Shown one piece after another: positions 1 to 11,266 of a DNA stretch of 49,060 bases; position 1 is the stretch's first letter; the number at the start of each line of letters is the position of its first letter. The stretch covers positions 1 through 49,060 of the forward strand of contig DROQ01000254.1 in the NCBI GenBank assembly GCA_011321845.1, given 5' to 3'. Position numbers and translations under genes: made by a program. The notes beneath the pieces were generated by a model. The model was given only the letters and a program-made list of their open reading frames with translations, had not been told where the DNA came from and did no database searches. Origin of the DNA: Planctomycetota bacterium (GTDB lineage Bacteria; Planctomycetota; UBA1135; GCA-002748355).

Positions 1-185
1 CCAAGAAGAAAGCGACCAAGAAAAAGGCCGCGAAGAAGAAGGTGACCAAGAAGGCGACCAAGAAGAAAGCGACCAAGAAGAAGGCCGCCAAGAAGAAAGC
101 GACCAAGAAAAAGGCTGCGAAAAAGAAGGCGACCAAGAAGAAGGCCGCGAAGAAAGGAACCGCCAAGCGGCGGGCACGCAGGTAG
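1..185 (+). CDS. Histone H1-like lysine/alanine-rich tail (C-terminal fragment)
   Basis: Only the C-terminus is in the window; the frame enters at base 3 and stops at TAG 183-185. The visible 60 residues are almost wholly pentapeptides of the type KKKAT and KKKAA, ending in GTAKRRARR. Such tails occur in bacterial histone-H1-like and HctB/AlgP-type DNA-binding proteins, where the charged, unstructured tail binds DNA. The fold and identity of the missing N-terminal part cannot be judged, so this could also be a lysine-rich extension on another protein. The stop codon lies in a small palindrome (ggtaggt/acctacc, 181-197). Confidence 0.65.
   Translation, partial: KKKATKKKAAKKKVTKKATKKKATKKKAAKKKATKKKAAKKKATKKKAAKKGTAKRRARR
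3..158 (+). repeat. Degenerate tandem repeat coding for KKKAT/KKKAA units
   Basis: A 15-base unit of the form AAGAAGAAAGCGACC alternates with AAGAAAAAGGCCGCG, about ten copies with synonymous differences and one shortened unit (KKAT). It is coding sequence, but such tracts readily change length by recombination. Confidence 0.75.
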
Positions 186-332
186 GTTCGACCTACCCGC
201 GCCGGAACCGGGTTCCCCGCTTCTTAAGGTTGTTGTCGTAGATTGCAGTAGCCCAGTTGCTGTTACCCGGTTTCAGGACCTTTTCCCCGGTTTTTCGGGG
301 TTTCCACTGTGTTTTTGGGAGTTTTCTCCCTG

Positions 333-385
333 AAAAAGAACGAAGCTCAGAGAAGGTTTCCTCCTCTGAGCTTCGTTCTTTTTTT
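333..385. terminator. Strong bidirectional intrinsic terminator
   Basis: A perfect stem of about 20 bp has arms at 333-352 (core gaacgaagctcagag) and 364-383 around an 11-base loop. Its outer ends are an A run on the left and a T run on the right, so it can stop transcription in both directions. It sits between the convergent H1-like gene and the EI24-type gene, as expected for a shared terminator. Confidence 0.92.
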
Positions 386-392
386 CTTCTTC

Positions 393-1283
393 TTAGGAGA
401 CCCTCTCGCTCTCGCTTTCGTGTTTCCGGAAGAAGGTGTTTTGGGAGGAAGATTGGGAGGCTTGGGTTTTTAGATAGATTCTGGAACTCGCCACCGCCGC
501 CGCGGGAGTGGAGAGGAAGAGGTTGAAAAAGGGGATCAGGAGGCCCAGCTCAAAACCGAGTCCTAGGCCAAGGGCATACCCCCAATGGGAAAAGACGTAG
601 CGATTCTTTTTCGTGCCGTCCATCCCGCGGCGCGCCATGGGATAGTCCAAAAAGGAGTATCCAGCTAAAAAGGCTCCGACCAGGATCCCCAGGATCAGGC
701 CTACTCCCGTAAAGGAGAGCGCCAAGGTCAGGAAGAGCCCCATGAGCTGCCAAAAAAAGATCCGGACTGTGGTTTCCATGGAGTCCCAAAGATCTCCGAG
801 GAAGGATCTGCTTGAGCTGGGGGGGGGAAAACCCAGGAGTTCCTGTTCGGCGATCCTCGAGATGGGATCCAGGAAGGGAAGGAGGAAGACCGCGAGGAGG
901 ACGGGGAAAAGAAACCATGCCGACACAAGGGTCAGCAAAACGCTGAACACAATCCCCGTTGTAAAGAGGAGCGGGTCGGGGAGGATTCCCAAGAGTCCTT
1001 CGATCAGTGGGTGGATGCCAACCCAGATCCCATAAGCCATCCCGACGAATGCGAGACAATTGAGGAGGAAGGGGACCCAGAGTTTTCCCATGTACTCTTT
1101 TTCGGTGATGAGCCTGAGGGCCGCTCGGAAGTACTCCAGGAATCCCGCAAAGGTGGAAAGGGGAAAGGGGAGGAGGCGCCGCGGGGGCTCTTCACATAGG
1201 CGGCAAATCCCTGCGGGGGGGGGAGGATAGCCGCAGCGGGGACAAGCCTCGGGTTTTCCTCTGTCATTTTCCTGGATGGGCAT
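393..1283 (-). CDS. EI24/CysZ-like integral membrane protein with N-terminal zinc ribbon
   Basis: A protein of 296 residues. Residues 14-30 carry CPRCGY and CRLC, two Cys pairs typical of a short zinc ribbon. From about residue 60 there are several long hydrophobic segments in the pattern of the EI24/CysZ family (Pfam EI24, formerly DUF540), including a segment near residue 145 followed by DPISRIAEQELLGF. CysZ is a sulfate permease, but many EI24 members have no tested function and the zinc ribbon is not part of CysZ, so sulfate transport should not be assumed. The gene stands alone, convergent with the H1-like gene and divergent from glutaryl-CoA dehydrogenase. The C-terminal 25 residues are polar and unremarkable. 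Confidence 0.75.
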   Translation of the reverse strand: MPIQENDRGKPEACPRCGYPPPPAGICRLCEEPPRRLLPFPLSTFAGFLEYFRAALRLITEKEYMGKLWVPFLLNCLAFVGMAYGIWVGIHPLIEGLLGILPDPLLFTTGIVFSVLLTLVSAWFLFPVLLAVFLLPFLDPISRIAEQELLGFPPPSSSRSFLGDLWDSMETTVRIFFWQLMGLFLTLALSFTGVGLILGILVGAFLAGYSFLDYPMARRGMDGTKKNRYVFSHWGYALGLGLGFELGLLIPFFNLFLSTPAAAVASSRIYLKTQASQSSSQNTFFRKHESESERVS

Positions 1284-1443
1284 TCTCTTTTCCCCTGGGG
1301 TCTAGGTATGGTCTTGAGTTCAGTGGTTGGAACCCGGATGCATCAGGAATATCGATCACCCGGGCTAGGCCAAAGTTGGATAGGGCTTCCGAGTCCCTTC
1401 CCTTGCCTCCTTCGAGGCCGAGTTCAGCGAAGAGGTGAATCAA

Positions 1444-2610
1444 GTGAGTGGTTTTACAGAGTTGGATCTTTATGACATTGAAGATCTCCTTTCGGAGGAT
1501 GAGCGAATGGTTCGCGATTCTGTCCGAAATTTTGTGGAATCGGAGTTCATGCCCGTGGTGGTGGAGCATCATCGCGCGGGAACCTTTCCAAGCGAGTTGA
1601 TTCCCAAAATGGGGGAATTGGGGATGTTGGGGGCCGGTTTCGAGGGCTATGGCTGTGCTGGGCTGAACAATGTCGCCTACGGCCTGATTCTCCAGGAGTT
1701 GGAGCGGGGGGACAGTGGACTGCGCTCATTTGTCTCGGTCCAAGGTTCTCTCTGTATGTACCCCATCTATACCTATGGGACCGAGGAGCAAAAAGAACAT
1801 TATCTCCCAAGGATGGCCACGGGTGAGTGCATTGGTTGCTTTGGGCTCACTGAACCCGACTTCGGGAGCAACCCCGGTGGAATGATCACCAGGGCGGTGG
1901 AAGACGGAGACTCCTATATTCTCAACGGAGTCAAGATGTGGATCACCAATGGTTCCGTCGCCGATGTCGCGATTGTCTGGGCCAAACTGAATGGGGAGAT
2001 TCGGGGCTTCCTCGTTGACAAGGGGACCCCCGGCTTTACGACCCGGGATGTCAAAAACAAATTCTCCCTCCGGGTCTCGGTGACGAGCGAGTTGATTTTT
2101 GAGGATTGCCGGATCCCCAAGTCCAACATCCTTCCCAACATCAAAGGCCTCAAGGGGCCCCTCTCCTGTCTTACTCAGGCGCGCTACGGAATCGCCTGGG
2201 GAGGGGTCGGAGCCGCTCAGGCGGTTTTTGATGAAGCGCTGCGCTACGCGAAGAACCGCGTACAGTTTTCCCGACCCATCGCGGGTTACCAATTGGTCCA
2301 AGAGAAACTGGTCTGGATCGCCAACGAGATCACCAAGGGCCAACTGCTGGTCTGGAAACTCGCCAAGATGAAGGACAAGGGAACCATGAATTTCACCCAG
2401 GTTTCCTTGGCAAAGCGAAATAATGTTTGGATGGCCCTGGAGGCCGCCCGGTTGGCGCGGGATATTTTGGGCGCCAACGGGATCACGGATGAGTACCAGA
2501 CTGGGCGACACATGTGTAACTTGGAATCTGTAAAGACTTATGAAGGGACCCATGACATCCACACACTCATCATCGGGCAGCATTTGACCGGCCTTGCCGC
2601 CTATGAATGA
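1444..2610 (+). CDS. gcdH: Glutaryl-CoA dehydrogenase (acyl-CoA dehydrogenase family)
   Basis: FAD flavoprotein that oxidises and decarboxylates glutaryl-CoA to crotonyl-CoA in lysine/tryptophan breakdown. Visible family marks are GLRSFVSVQGSL (the Arg equals the glutarate-binding Arg of human GCDH), GCFGLTEPDFGSNP, ARYGIAWGG, and the catalytic-base segment VKTYEGTHDIHTLIIGQ near the C-terminus. About 388 residues, normal for the family. A GTG at 1435 would add three residues, but GAGGTG at 1432-1437 is a good ribosome-binding site for the GTG at 1444, so that start is chosen. The gene is isolated, with no electron-transfer flavoprotein or glutarate genes beside it, so assignment to GCDH over another acyl-CoA dehydrogenase rests on the motifs. 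Confidence 0.9.
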   Translation: MSGFTELDLYDIEDLLSEDERMVRDSVRNFVESEFMPVVVEHHRAGTFPSELIPKMGELGMLGAGFEGYGCAGLNNVAYGLILQELERGDSGLRSFVSVQGSLCMYPIYTYGTEEQKEHYLPRMATGECIGCFGLTEPDFGSNPGGMITRAVEDGDSYILNGVKMWITNGSVADVAIVWAKLNGEIRGFLVDKGTPGFTTRDVKNKFSLRVSVTSELIFEDCRIPKSNILPNIKGLKGPLSCLTQARYGIAWGGVGAAQAVFDEALRYAKNRVQFSRPIAGYQLVQEKLVWIANEITKGQLLVWKLAKMKDKGTMNFTQVSLAKRNNVWMALEAARLARDILGANGITDEYQTGRHMCNLESVKTYEGTHDIHTLIIGQHLTGLAAYE

Positions 2611-3052
2611 GCCCCAACGGCATCCCCCTCCCCTTTTTTTATGGGTGATTGGGGGGCGATATGGGGGGGATTTGAGGGGGAATTGGGGTTTTCGGTGGGT
2701 TCCGGGGAGAATGGGTTGCCTAGAGGGCTTGCCCCCTCCTGCAGAAACCGTTAGAAAGAGTCCTTCATTTCCCTGATTTTCTCTCCCAATCTTGGGACTT
2801 GGCAAATGCCGAGCTCTAGAGATGACAAGAGGTGGTTGGGGAGATGGCTCTGGAATCCCAGGGGTAGCTCCAGATTCTCTCTCCGCTCCCTTTCCATGGG
2901 CTTCGCGACTCCATGGGTTTCGCGACCCGAAGGGAGCACCTGGAGTTCCGGGGGGTTGTTCTCCGGAGATCGCCCGCTCGTACAAACAAGTACTAGTGCT
3001 AGAATCTGTCTCTTCTCAATTTTTCTTCTCATAGCCAAAAGGAGTTCTTTCC
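2611..3052. other. Intergenic region with a G-run tract
   Basis: No gene is supported here. The stretch 2643-2725 on the plus strand has eight runs of three to seven G separated by short spacers, which could form G-quadruplexes. The remainder is the leader of the next gene, with AAAGGAG eight bases before its ATG. Confidence 0.5.
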
Positions 3053-4309
3053 ATGGGAAAGATCACACTCTCTCTTCTGGGTGCCGGCCTTCTTGCCGGT
3101 TTCATTTCTGCTCAAGGCGTCCCGGGCACTGGGCCTGGAGTGATCCGCGGGCAGCAAATCAGCAAGGCCTTTGACACCAAGAACCTGACCAAGGTCGGGC
3201 TCGGGGTGACCCAGGTCAGCCTTGTCAGGCTTCCCACCAACCCCGCTGGGACTTGGACAGCTTGCCTGACCATCCAACGACTCACCTCGACCTATGGCGG
3301 GACCGGTCAGGTGGATGGCGTGGTCATGGGCACATGGGATCGGGACAAGGGGACCTTCACCCCCAACAAGCTCGCCAACGCCCTCAACACGGGCCACAAG
3401 GGTGAGTTCGGCCTGATGCTCGAACCCAAGCTTGGTCTCATCGCGGTCCTCGACAAATCGGACGGCGTGTATCTCTCCAAGCGGAATGTGTTCACCCAGG
3501 CCTTTCCCGCTCCCTTCAAGGTCAGCGGCGTCCCCGGGACCTATGTGGATCCCGCGGTCGGCAACGTCGGCGGCAAGCTGAAGCTCTTCTATGTCGCGAC
3601 CCTCAACGGCGTCCAGGGGGTCTACATGAGCGACCTCGTGGTCCCCGCCAACATGTCGGCGACCAATCCTCCCAAGATCACCGGGACCCCCGTCCTCGTG
3701 GCTTCCAAGGTCAGGACCGGCGGACTCGTCCACTCTCCGACCCCCATGCTGGGCCCTGATGGCGACATCGAAGGCATCTTCATGTCCGAGCGGGTCGGAA
3801 ACGATTCCGACGAGTTCCTCGCCAACGACCTCAACCCCAGCACCCCGTTGCTCATGGTCGCGGACAACACGGCCTGGATGAACAACGGCGGCTATGCCGG
3901 CGGCATCTTCCACTTCGCCAACTCCGCCCACTACTCCTCCGGCTCCGACGAGCTGGGTGTGGCATGGCTCCTCGGCGACAATGAGCAGGTCGGAGGAACC
4001 ATGAACATCACCAGCGGTCTGTTCCGGGAGAGCGCGGCCGCAGTGATGCCGGTCTTCCTCGGGCTCAAGCTCCTTCCCGCCGCGATTCCGATCAGTGGCT
4101 TCCTTGGGAAGCTCGGCCTGAATCCCAGTGTTCTGATCAACATTGGAAACATCACCCACGCCACCAAGGACCACAGGGGCAGCATTTCGATTCCTCTGCC
4201 GAACAACAGCAGCCTGAAGGGCATCGTTCTTCCGATTCAGGGTGTCGCCTTCGAGGTGGCCAAGGGTCGCAAAACCTTTACCAACACCGCTTGGGTCAAG
4301 ATTAAGTAA
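3053..4309 (+). CDS. Secreted protein of unknown function, paralogue A of a tandem pair
   Basis: A protein of 418 residues. Residues 1-20 form a signal peptide (MGKITLSLLGAGLLAGFISA, then QG), and AAAGGAG lies eight bases upstream. The body shows short beta-like segments such as VDGVVMGTWDRDKG, GLIAVLDKSDGVYLS and GPDGDIEGIFMSERVGNDSDE, and the protein ends FTNTAWVKIK. The next gene has the same plan and nearly the same ending. The DGD-type acidic loops suggest a metal-binding beta-rich extracellular protein. I do not recognise a named family and assign no function. Confidence 0.85.
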   Translation: MGKITLSLLGAGLLAGFISAQGVPGTGPGVIRGQQISKAFDTKNLTKVGLGVTQVSLVRLPTNPAGTWTACLTIQRLTSTYGGTGQVDGVVMGTWDRDKGTFTPNKLANALNTGHKGEFGLMLEPKLGLIAVLDKSDGVYLSKRNVFTQAFPAPFKVSGVPGTYVDPAVGNVGGKLKLFYVATLNGVQGVYMSDLVVPANMSATNPPKITGTPVLVASKVRTGGLVHSPTPMLGPDGDIEGIFMSERVGNDSDEFLANDLNPSTPLLMVADNTAWMNNGGYAGGIFHFANSAHYSSGSDELGVAWLLGDNEQVGGTMNITSGLFRESAAAVMPVFLGLKLLPAAIPISGFLGKLGLNPSVLINIGNITHATKDHRGSISIPLPNNSSLKGIVLPIQGVAFEVAKGRKTFTNTAWVKIK

Positions 4310-4331
4310 GAATCCATCTCAAGCAAGCTGA

Positions 4332-4352
4332 GGCCCGTTCCAACGGGCTTTT
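4332..4352 (+). terminator. Small intrinsic terminator
   Basis: The hairpin gcccg-ttccaa-cgggc is followed by four T, about 25 bases after the stop codon of the upstream secreted gene. A second, imperfect hairpin (about 4363-4394) with a T-rich loop follows. Confidence 0.55.
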
Positions 4353-4490
4353 CGCCAAAACGGTGCCTCCGGGGTTTTTTGATCCCGGGGGCATCTTTCT
4401 TTCCTGGTCTTGCGCTCCTCCCCCATGTGCGCACAATAGTTCTTCTGCAGTTCTTCTGCGGTTCCAACTTCCTTTCCTGGCGCCTGAAAC

Positions 4491-5723
4491 ATGAATGCAA
4501 TCCCCTTCTTCCGATTCCTCGCGTTTGCCGGTCTCCTTGCGCTTCCCCTGGGTGCCCAGGTCGGGCCCGGGCCCTTTCTCAAACCTCATCCGAGTTTTGT
4601 GATCGTCAGTTCCTTCAACTCCGTCCCCGGCCAGGACATTCAGGATGTCTTTCATGCCAAGCTCCCGGGTGACGGGGCGGGGGTTTATACCACCGCGCTG
4701 ACGGTCGGGGGGCTCCCGAAATTCTTTGGAGGAAATGGGAAGAGCAGGGGACTGATCATGGGGGCGTTCCAGCCCTACCTAGGACGCTTTCAGGTCAACC
4801 TCGAAGCCAAGGCCCTCAACTCCACCAAGGACGACCGCCACCTGAGTCTGGATCCCAGCGGGCTGTTCGCCATCTTTGACCGCGACGATGGGGTCTGGCT
4901 CTCCTCCCGGACGAAGGTGGGGGTGCCCTTTCCCGCCCCCAGGCTCGTCACGGGGTTTGGGAAGCTGCGCGATGTCTATCCCCACCTTGGGAAGATCGGG
5001 AACAAAACCTACTGCTTCTACTCCGATTCCAAGCAGATCCTCCGCCAGGAAATCGATCTGAAGAAGGGAGCCCTCCTGGGAACTCCGATTTCTGTTTCCC
5101 TCCCCCTTCAGAAGGGGGCCAGGCCGACCTTTCCCTTCCTGTTGCAGGGAGGGGACGGGGATGTCGAGGGGCTCTTCTTCTCCGAGGAGGTCAAGCCGAG
5201 ACCCAATGGAGACTCGGACCTGGTCTTCGCCTCGGACCTGGACCCCGCCACTCCCCCCGTCATGGTGGTCCAGAGGCCGGATTACACCAACTCCCCCAGC
5301 TTCGCGGGGGGGATCCTGAGCTTCGCCCATGACATCCTGCCTCGGTACCACATCATGGAGGGCGAGTTCTCTTGGATGATCGGGGATGTCGAGGGCCTGG
5401 GGGGCACGGCCGACCTCGCGGGAGCAGCCTCCGCTCGCTCCTTTCCCAAGTCCCTATTTACGGCCCTCTTCCTAGGGGCCAAGACCATGCCCAAGCTCCC
5501 CATTGCCGGAATCAAAGGCGCTTTGGGGGTCCATCCTGGGGTGCTTTTCTTCATGGGGCTTGTGGCGCACCAAGGCGGACAGGATGGAAGCTGGAAGGCC
5601 TCCTTCCCCATCCCCAGAGACCCCAGTCTCAAAGGGTTGAAGACTGTCTGGCAGGGTTTGACGATCGACAGTGGGCGCAAGGTCCAGGTCTTTACCAACA
5701 CGGCCTGGGTCAAGATCCAATAG
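4491..5723 (+). CDS. Secreted protein of unknown function, paralogue B of a tandem pair
   Basis: A protein of 410 residues with a signal peptide (MNAIPFFRFLAFAGLLALPL, then GAQ). It matches the preceding gene segment by segment: SRGLIMGAFQPYLG with VDGVVMGTWDRDKG, GLFAIFDRDDGVWLSS with GLIAVLDKSDGVYLS, GDGDVEGLFFSEE with GDIEGIFMSER, and FTNTAWVKIQ with FTNTAWVKIK. The two therefore arose by tandem duplication, with considerable divergence since. No clear Shine-Dalgarno precedes the ATG. It is separated from paralogue A by 181 bases containing a terminator, so the two are probably transcribed apart. Function unknown. Confidence 0.85.
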   Translation: MNAIPFFRFLAFAGLLALPLGAQVGPGPFLKPHPSFVIVSSFNSVPGQDIQDVFHAKLPGDGAGVYTTALTVGGLPKFFGGNGKSRGLIMGAFQPYLGRFQVNLEAKALNSTKDDRHLSLDPSGLFAIFDRDDGVWLSSRTKVGVPFPAPRLVTGFGKLRDVYPHLGKIGNKTYCFYSDSKQILRQEIDLKKGALLGTPISVSLPLQKGARPTFPFLLQGGDGDVEGLFFSEEVKPRPNGDSDLVFASDLDPATPPVMVVQRPDYTNSPSFAGGILSFAHDILPRYHIMEGEFSWMIGDVEGLGGTADLAGAASARSFPKSLFTALFLGAKTMPKLPIAGIKGALGVHPGVLFFMGLVAHQGGQDGSWKASFPIPRDPSLKGLKTVWQGLTIDSGRKVQVFTNTAWVKIQ

Positions 5724-5812
5724 CGGATTCCCCTGCCTGGGCGGAGGGGGTCCAGCGAAGATTCCTCACCGGGATCCCGAGGGGGATCTCGAGAGGAAGT
5801 TCGTGCGGAGGA

Positions 5813-8709
<2,897 letters not shown>

Positions 8710-8713
<4 letters not shown>

Positions 8714-9267
8714 TTGCCCGTTCCCAGCCTCAGAACCTTTTTTCGCTCGACCTTTTCCTTTTTCAGGCGTCGAAGTTCTTCACCGAACACCCTTCCTCCT
8801 GGGCCCAGGCCCGCGCTTCCCGTGCTGGTGTCCCCGACATTGAAGAGCTGGAAGGCCAGGGAGAGGTGCTTGGGCCAATTCAGGCGCCGCTCGTCGGGAT
8901 CCTCCAGACGGGGGCGGAGCAGAGTCCAATTCTCGTTTCCCATCCGGATCCGGAGGAGCGAGTTTCCTCCCAGGCTTCCCCGGGCGGCATACTGGAAGAA
9001 GCCCAGCTTTTCCTGTTCGGTCACAAAGAGCCCCATGGCCGCGTCGGGGACCACGGACCAGCCGGGCCGGATCTGGGATCCCATCTTTTTGGCGAAGTAG
9101 CTTCGGTTGACGACGGTTACGACCCTCCCCCCGGTCCGGACCTGGACCTGGATGGGCTCGCCCGGTCGCACCCGACTGCTGAGGGAGGGACCGCTCGCAC
9201 AGGCGGAGAGAATCCCCAGAAAGACTGCGGGGAGGACATTCGGGAGGAGGGGATGCATTCGTCTCAT
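8710..9267 (-). CDS. Putative lipoprotein of unknown function
   Basis: About 185 residues. The N-terminus MRRMHPLLPNVLPAVFLGIL followed by SACASG is a lipoprotein signal with a lipobox Cys near residue 23. The mature part has a beta-like segment with VQVRTGGRVVTVVNRSYFAK, a reference to GSLGGNSLLRIRMGNENW, and a strongly basic C-terminal tail. Not matched to a named family. It opens the minus-strand unit and overlaps kdsB by four bases. A second ATG (MHP) lies nine bases inside. There is no Shine-Dalgarno; instead TATTGT lies seven bases upstream of the ATG, which suggests a leaderless message. Confidence 0.75.
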
Positions 9268-9274
9268 AGAGCCA

Positions 9275-9303
9275 ACAATACCCGCTGCCTTTTCCCTTCC
9301 CAA
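9275..9303 (-). promoter_or_regulatory. Predicted sigma70-type promoter of the lipoprotein-kdsB-pyrG unit
   Basis: Read on the minus strand, TTGGGA (9303-9298) and TATTGT (9280-9275) are separated by 17 bases. The -10 ends seven bases before the ATG at 9267, so transcription would begin at or beside the start codon. Confidence 0.5.
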
Positions 9304-9495
9304 GGGCTGGATCCTTACGTAGAATCCCCTGTCAAACCCTTGGCCCCCTCTTCCTGGGATCTGCGGTGGGAGAGAGGCGCCGGTATGGGCGGTTCGCGTT
9401 CGGGCGATGGGCTTTGGGGAGCTTCCCTCAGGAAGCCTCCGGGAGCCATCTGTTCGAAGCTTCTCAGTTGAGCGTTTTGGTTTAGGGAGGGGTCG

Positions 9496-10674
9496 ATGGA
9501 AAAGATCGAAAAGGTCCTGTTGCTGGCCGTACTCGTAGCGGCTTTGCTGATTATCGCGGTGATGTCCCTCTTCCCCGAGGAGAAGACCAGCCTCGAAGGG
9601 GATCCCGCGGGAACCGTCGTCTATGGCAAAGAACAGGGCTCGACACCGGCCAGGTCCGGGCGGAGTGAAGCAGCCTCCAGCGAGACCCAGGGCGGCGCCG
9701 AGGCGGAACCAGGGGACGGGGGCCTGAATAAACTTCTTGTCCTCGAGGATGGGGGGGAAGAAGCCACCGAGCCCCAAACGAAAACAGGGGGCCTCCCTCT
9801 CCCCGGGAGGGACCAGGGCGCTGGTGGAGGAAGCCTCGCCAGGGTGAAGCGTGCCGGGGATGGTTCCTCCCTGGAGGGGGGGCGTGAAAAGGGTGGATTG
9901 GGCGTCCTGATCCCCGAGGGACGGGGTGAGGCGGTTCCAGGCCGGACTCCAGAGGAAGGCAAGTCTTCCGGGTCGGAGCTTTCAGAGAGTTCCGCGCCCT
10001 TCCAACCCGGGCTGCTCGAAGAGGGTGGGCAGTTCTTGCGCTATACCATCCAAAAGGGCGATGCATTCTCCACGATTTTGGAGAAGGTCTGCGGGACCGC
10101 GCGCAAGCCCGTGAGAGAATTGGTCCTCGCCGCCAACGAACAATTGGATCCAGGCCGCATCATTGCCGGGCATGAACTCCTGATTCCCAAGGAGGCCATG
10201 GAGCTGGGTAGACAGCTCCTCGCAAGGGCGAAGGCAGGCACCTCGGCAGGGATCCCCGGTGCCGGGCTCGCCAGTACCAAGACCAGCCCCAGAATCCTCC
10301 CCGGGACCTCCAAGGCACCCCGTGTGGATGCGGCAGTCTCGGGTTTTGCCGAGATCATCACTCTCAAACGGGAGGAGTCCCTCACCCGCAAGGGATCTGC
10401 CGAGGGGAGCCTCTACCGCGCCACCCCCAGGGCGAAGGGCGCCGAACCCCGGGCCGCTTCGGTCAAGAGGCCCCTTGGGTCGAGGACCTATACCGTGAAG
10501 AAGGGGGACAGCTTTTGGAAGATCGCCGCCCGCCTCCTCCCCAGGGTCCCCGGCGAATCCAAGGCCAAGCGGGGCGCAAGGATTCATCGCTACGTGCAAA
10601 AACTCCAGGATCTCAATCCCGAACTCGCGGGGGGAGCCCTGGATGTGGGAAACAAGATCCGCTTGCCTCGCTGA
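9496..10674 (+). CDS. Membrane-anchored protein with two LysM domains
   Basis: A protein of 392 residues. An N-terminal transmembrane anchor (residues 8-25, VLLLAVLVAALLIIAVMSLF) is followed by a low-complexity Gly/Glu/Arg/Ser linker to about 175. The first LysM is at about 180-232 (RYTIQKGDAFSTILEKV to AGHELLIPK), then a second linker, and a C-terminal LysM at about 330-391 (TYTVKKGDSFWKIAARLL to GNKIRLPR). LysM domains bind the glycan of peptidoglycan, so this should tether the inner membrane to the wall or act as a wall sensor. No enzymatic domain is present. The start has GGGAGGGG six bases upstream. Divergent from the lipoprotein gene. Confidence 0.88.
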   Translation: MEKIEKVLLLAVLVAALLIIAVMSLFPEEKTSLEGDPAGTVVYGKEQGSTPARSGRSEAASSETQGGAEAEPGDGGLNKLLVLEDGGEEATEPQTKTGGLPLPGRDQGAGGGSLARVKRAGDGSSLEGGREKGGLGVLIPEGRGEAVPGRTPEEGKSSGSELSESSAPFQPGLLEEGGQFLRYTIQKGDAFSTILEKVCGTARKPVRELVLAANEQLDPGRIIAGHELLIPKEAMELGRQLLARAKAGTSAGIPGAGLASTKTSPRILPGTSKAPRVDAAVSGFAEIITLKREESLTRKGSAEGSLYRATPRAKGAEPRAASVKRPLGSRTYTVKKGDSFWKIAARLLPRVPGESKAKRGARIHRYVQKLQDLNPELAGGALDVGNKIRLPR

Positions 10675-10675
10675 G

Positions 10676-10970
10676 CAGCCAGGCGAGCTTCCTTGCCAGC
10701 CTCTCCCGATTCGCAAGCTCCCGGGAGAGGGCATCGGGATCGGGCCGGTTGCTGGCATCAGCCCGTTCAGCCTCCTGCATGCGCTCCCTGACTTCCCTTC
10801 GGAACGGCTTTGCGAGGGCCTTTGCACGGTCGTAGCACACGCTTTTGTCGATCCTGGCGTTCGCCGTCCTTTCTGGTGCCATCCACGCTGACCGTCCCCA
10901 CTCGGAGAAGCTTGGGCTACGTGGACCTCTTCAAGACCTCCACAAAGGTCTTCGCGAAGACCCCTTTATT
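10676..10970 (-). pseudogene. Degraded IS1182-like transposase fragment
   Basis: Read on the minus strand from 10970 downwards, the reconstructed peptide is FAKTFVEVLKRST, a TAG stop (10919-10917), then PKLLRVGTVSVDGTRK, a one-base frameshift near 10868, then ANARIDKSVCYDRAKALAKP and on to ALSRELANRERLARKLAW. This follows the order of IS1182-family transposases, where LLxxGTVSxDGTKIKANAS is followed by a tyrosine-containing helix and a charged coiled region ending in ExxxREDRL. The N- and C-terminal catalytic parts are missing. The match is from memory of the family pattern, not from a search. Confidence 0.6.
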
Positions 10971-11119
10971 CTGCCTCCTTGTGGGAGATGTCGTCTTTGG
11001 GAATCCAACCCGGAAGGTCGGGGGGTAGGAGAAGAAGTTGTTTGTGATGGGCTTCCACGAGGGGCGCCATGGGGAATGGAAGGTTTGGGGGGGGATCTCA
11101 AGAAAGGTTTGGGCAGAAC

Positions 11120-11190
11120 TGGGAATCCTCCAAGGGCTTTGGCCGACTTCGCCGAAGGCGCCTGAGGCCAAAGCCCTTGGAGGTTTCCCA
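11120..11190. repeat. Long perfect inverted repeat (intergenic hairpin)
   Basis: Arms 11127-11144 (cctccaagggctttggcc) and 11166-11183 are exact reverse complements, 18 bp. After one unpaired base on each side they extend with tgggaa/ttccca (11120-11125 and 11185-11190), giving about 24 pairs. The 21-base loop holds a small cttc/gaag palindrome. No T run follows, so it is not a typical intrinsic terminator. It lies between the transposase remnant and the sigma-54 regulator. Confidence 0.8.
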
Positions 11191-11266
11191 GCCGGGCGGA
11201 GAAAGGGGGCGCACGGGTGGGAGGGGAAATAAAGGCTAAGGTCGGGTGGGTAAGTCCGACAGACTT

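Noticed and set aside
1726-2985. 419-codon minus-strand frame over gcdH and the following gap
   Set aside because: Antisense to a clear acyl-CoA dehydrogenase; the translation has no domain-like pattern and no start signal.
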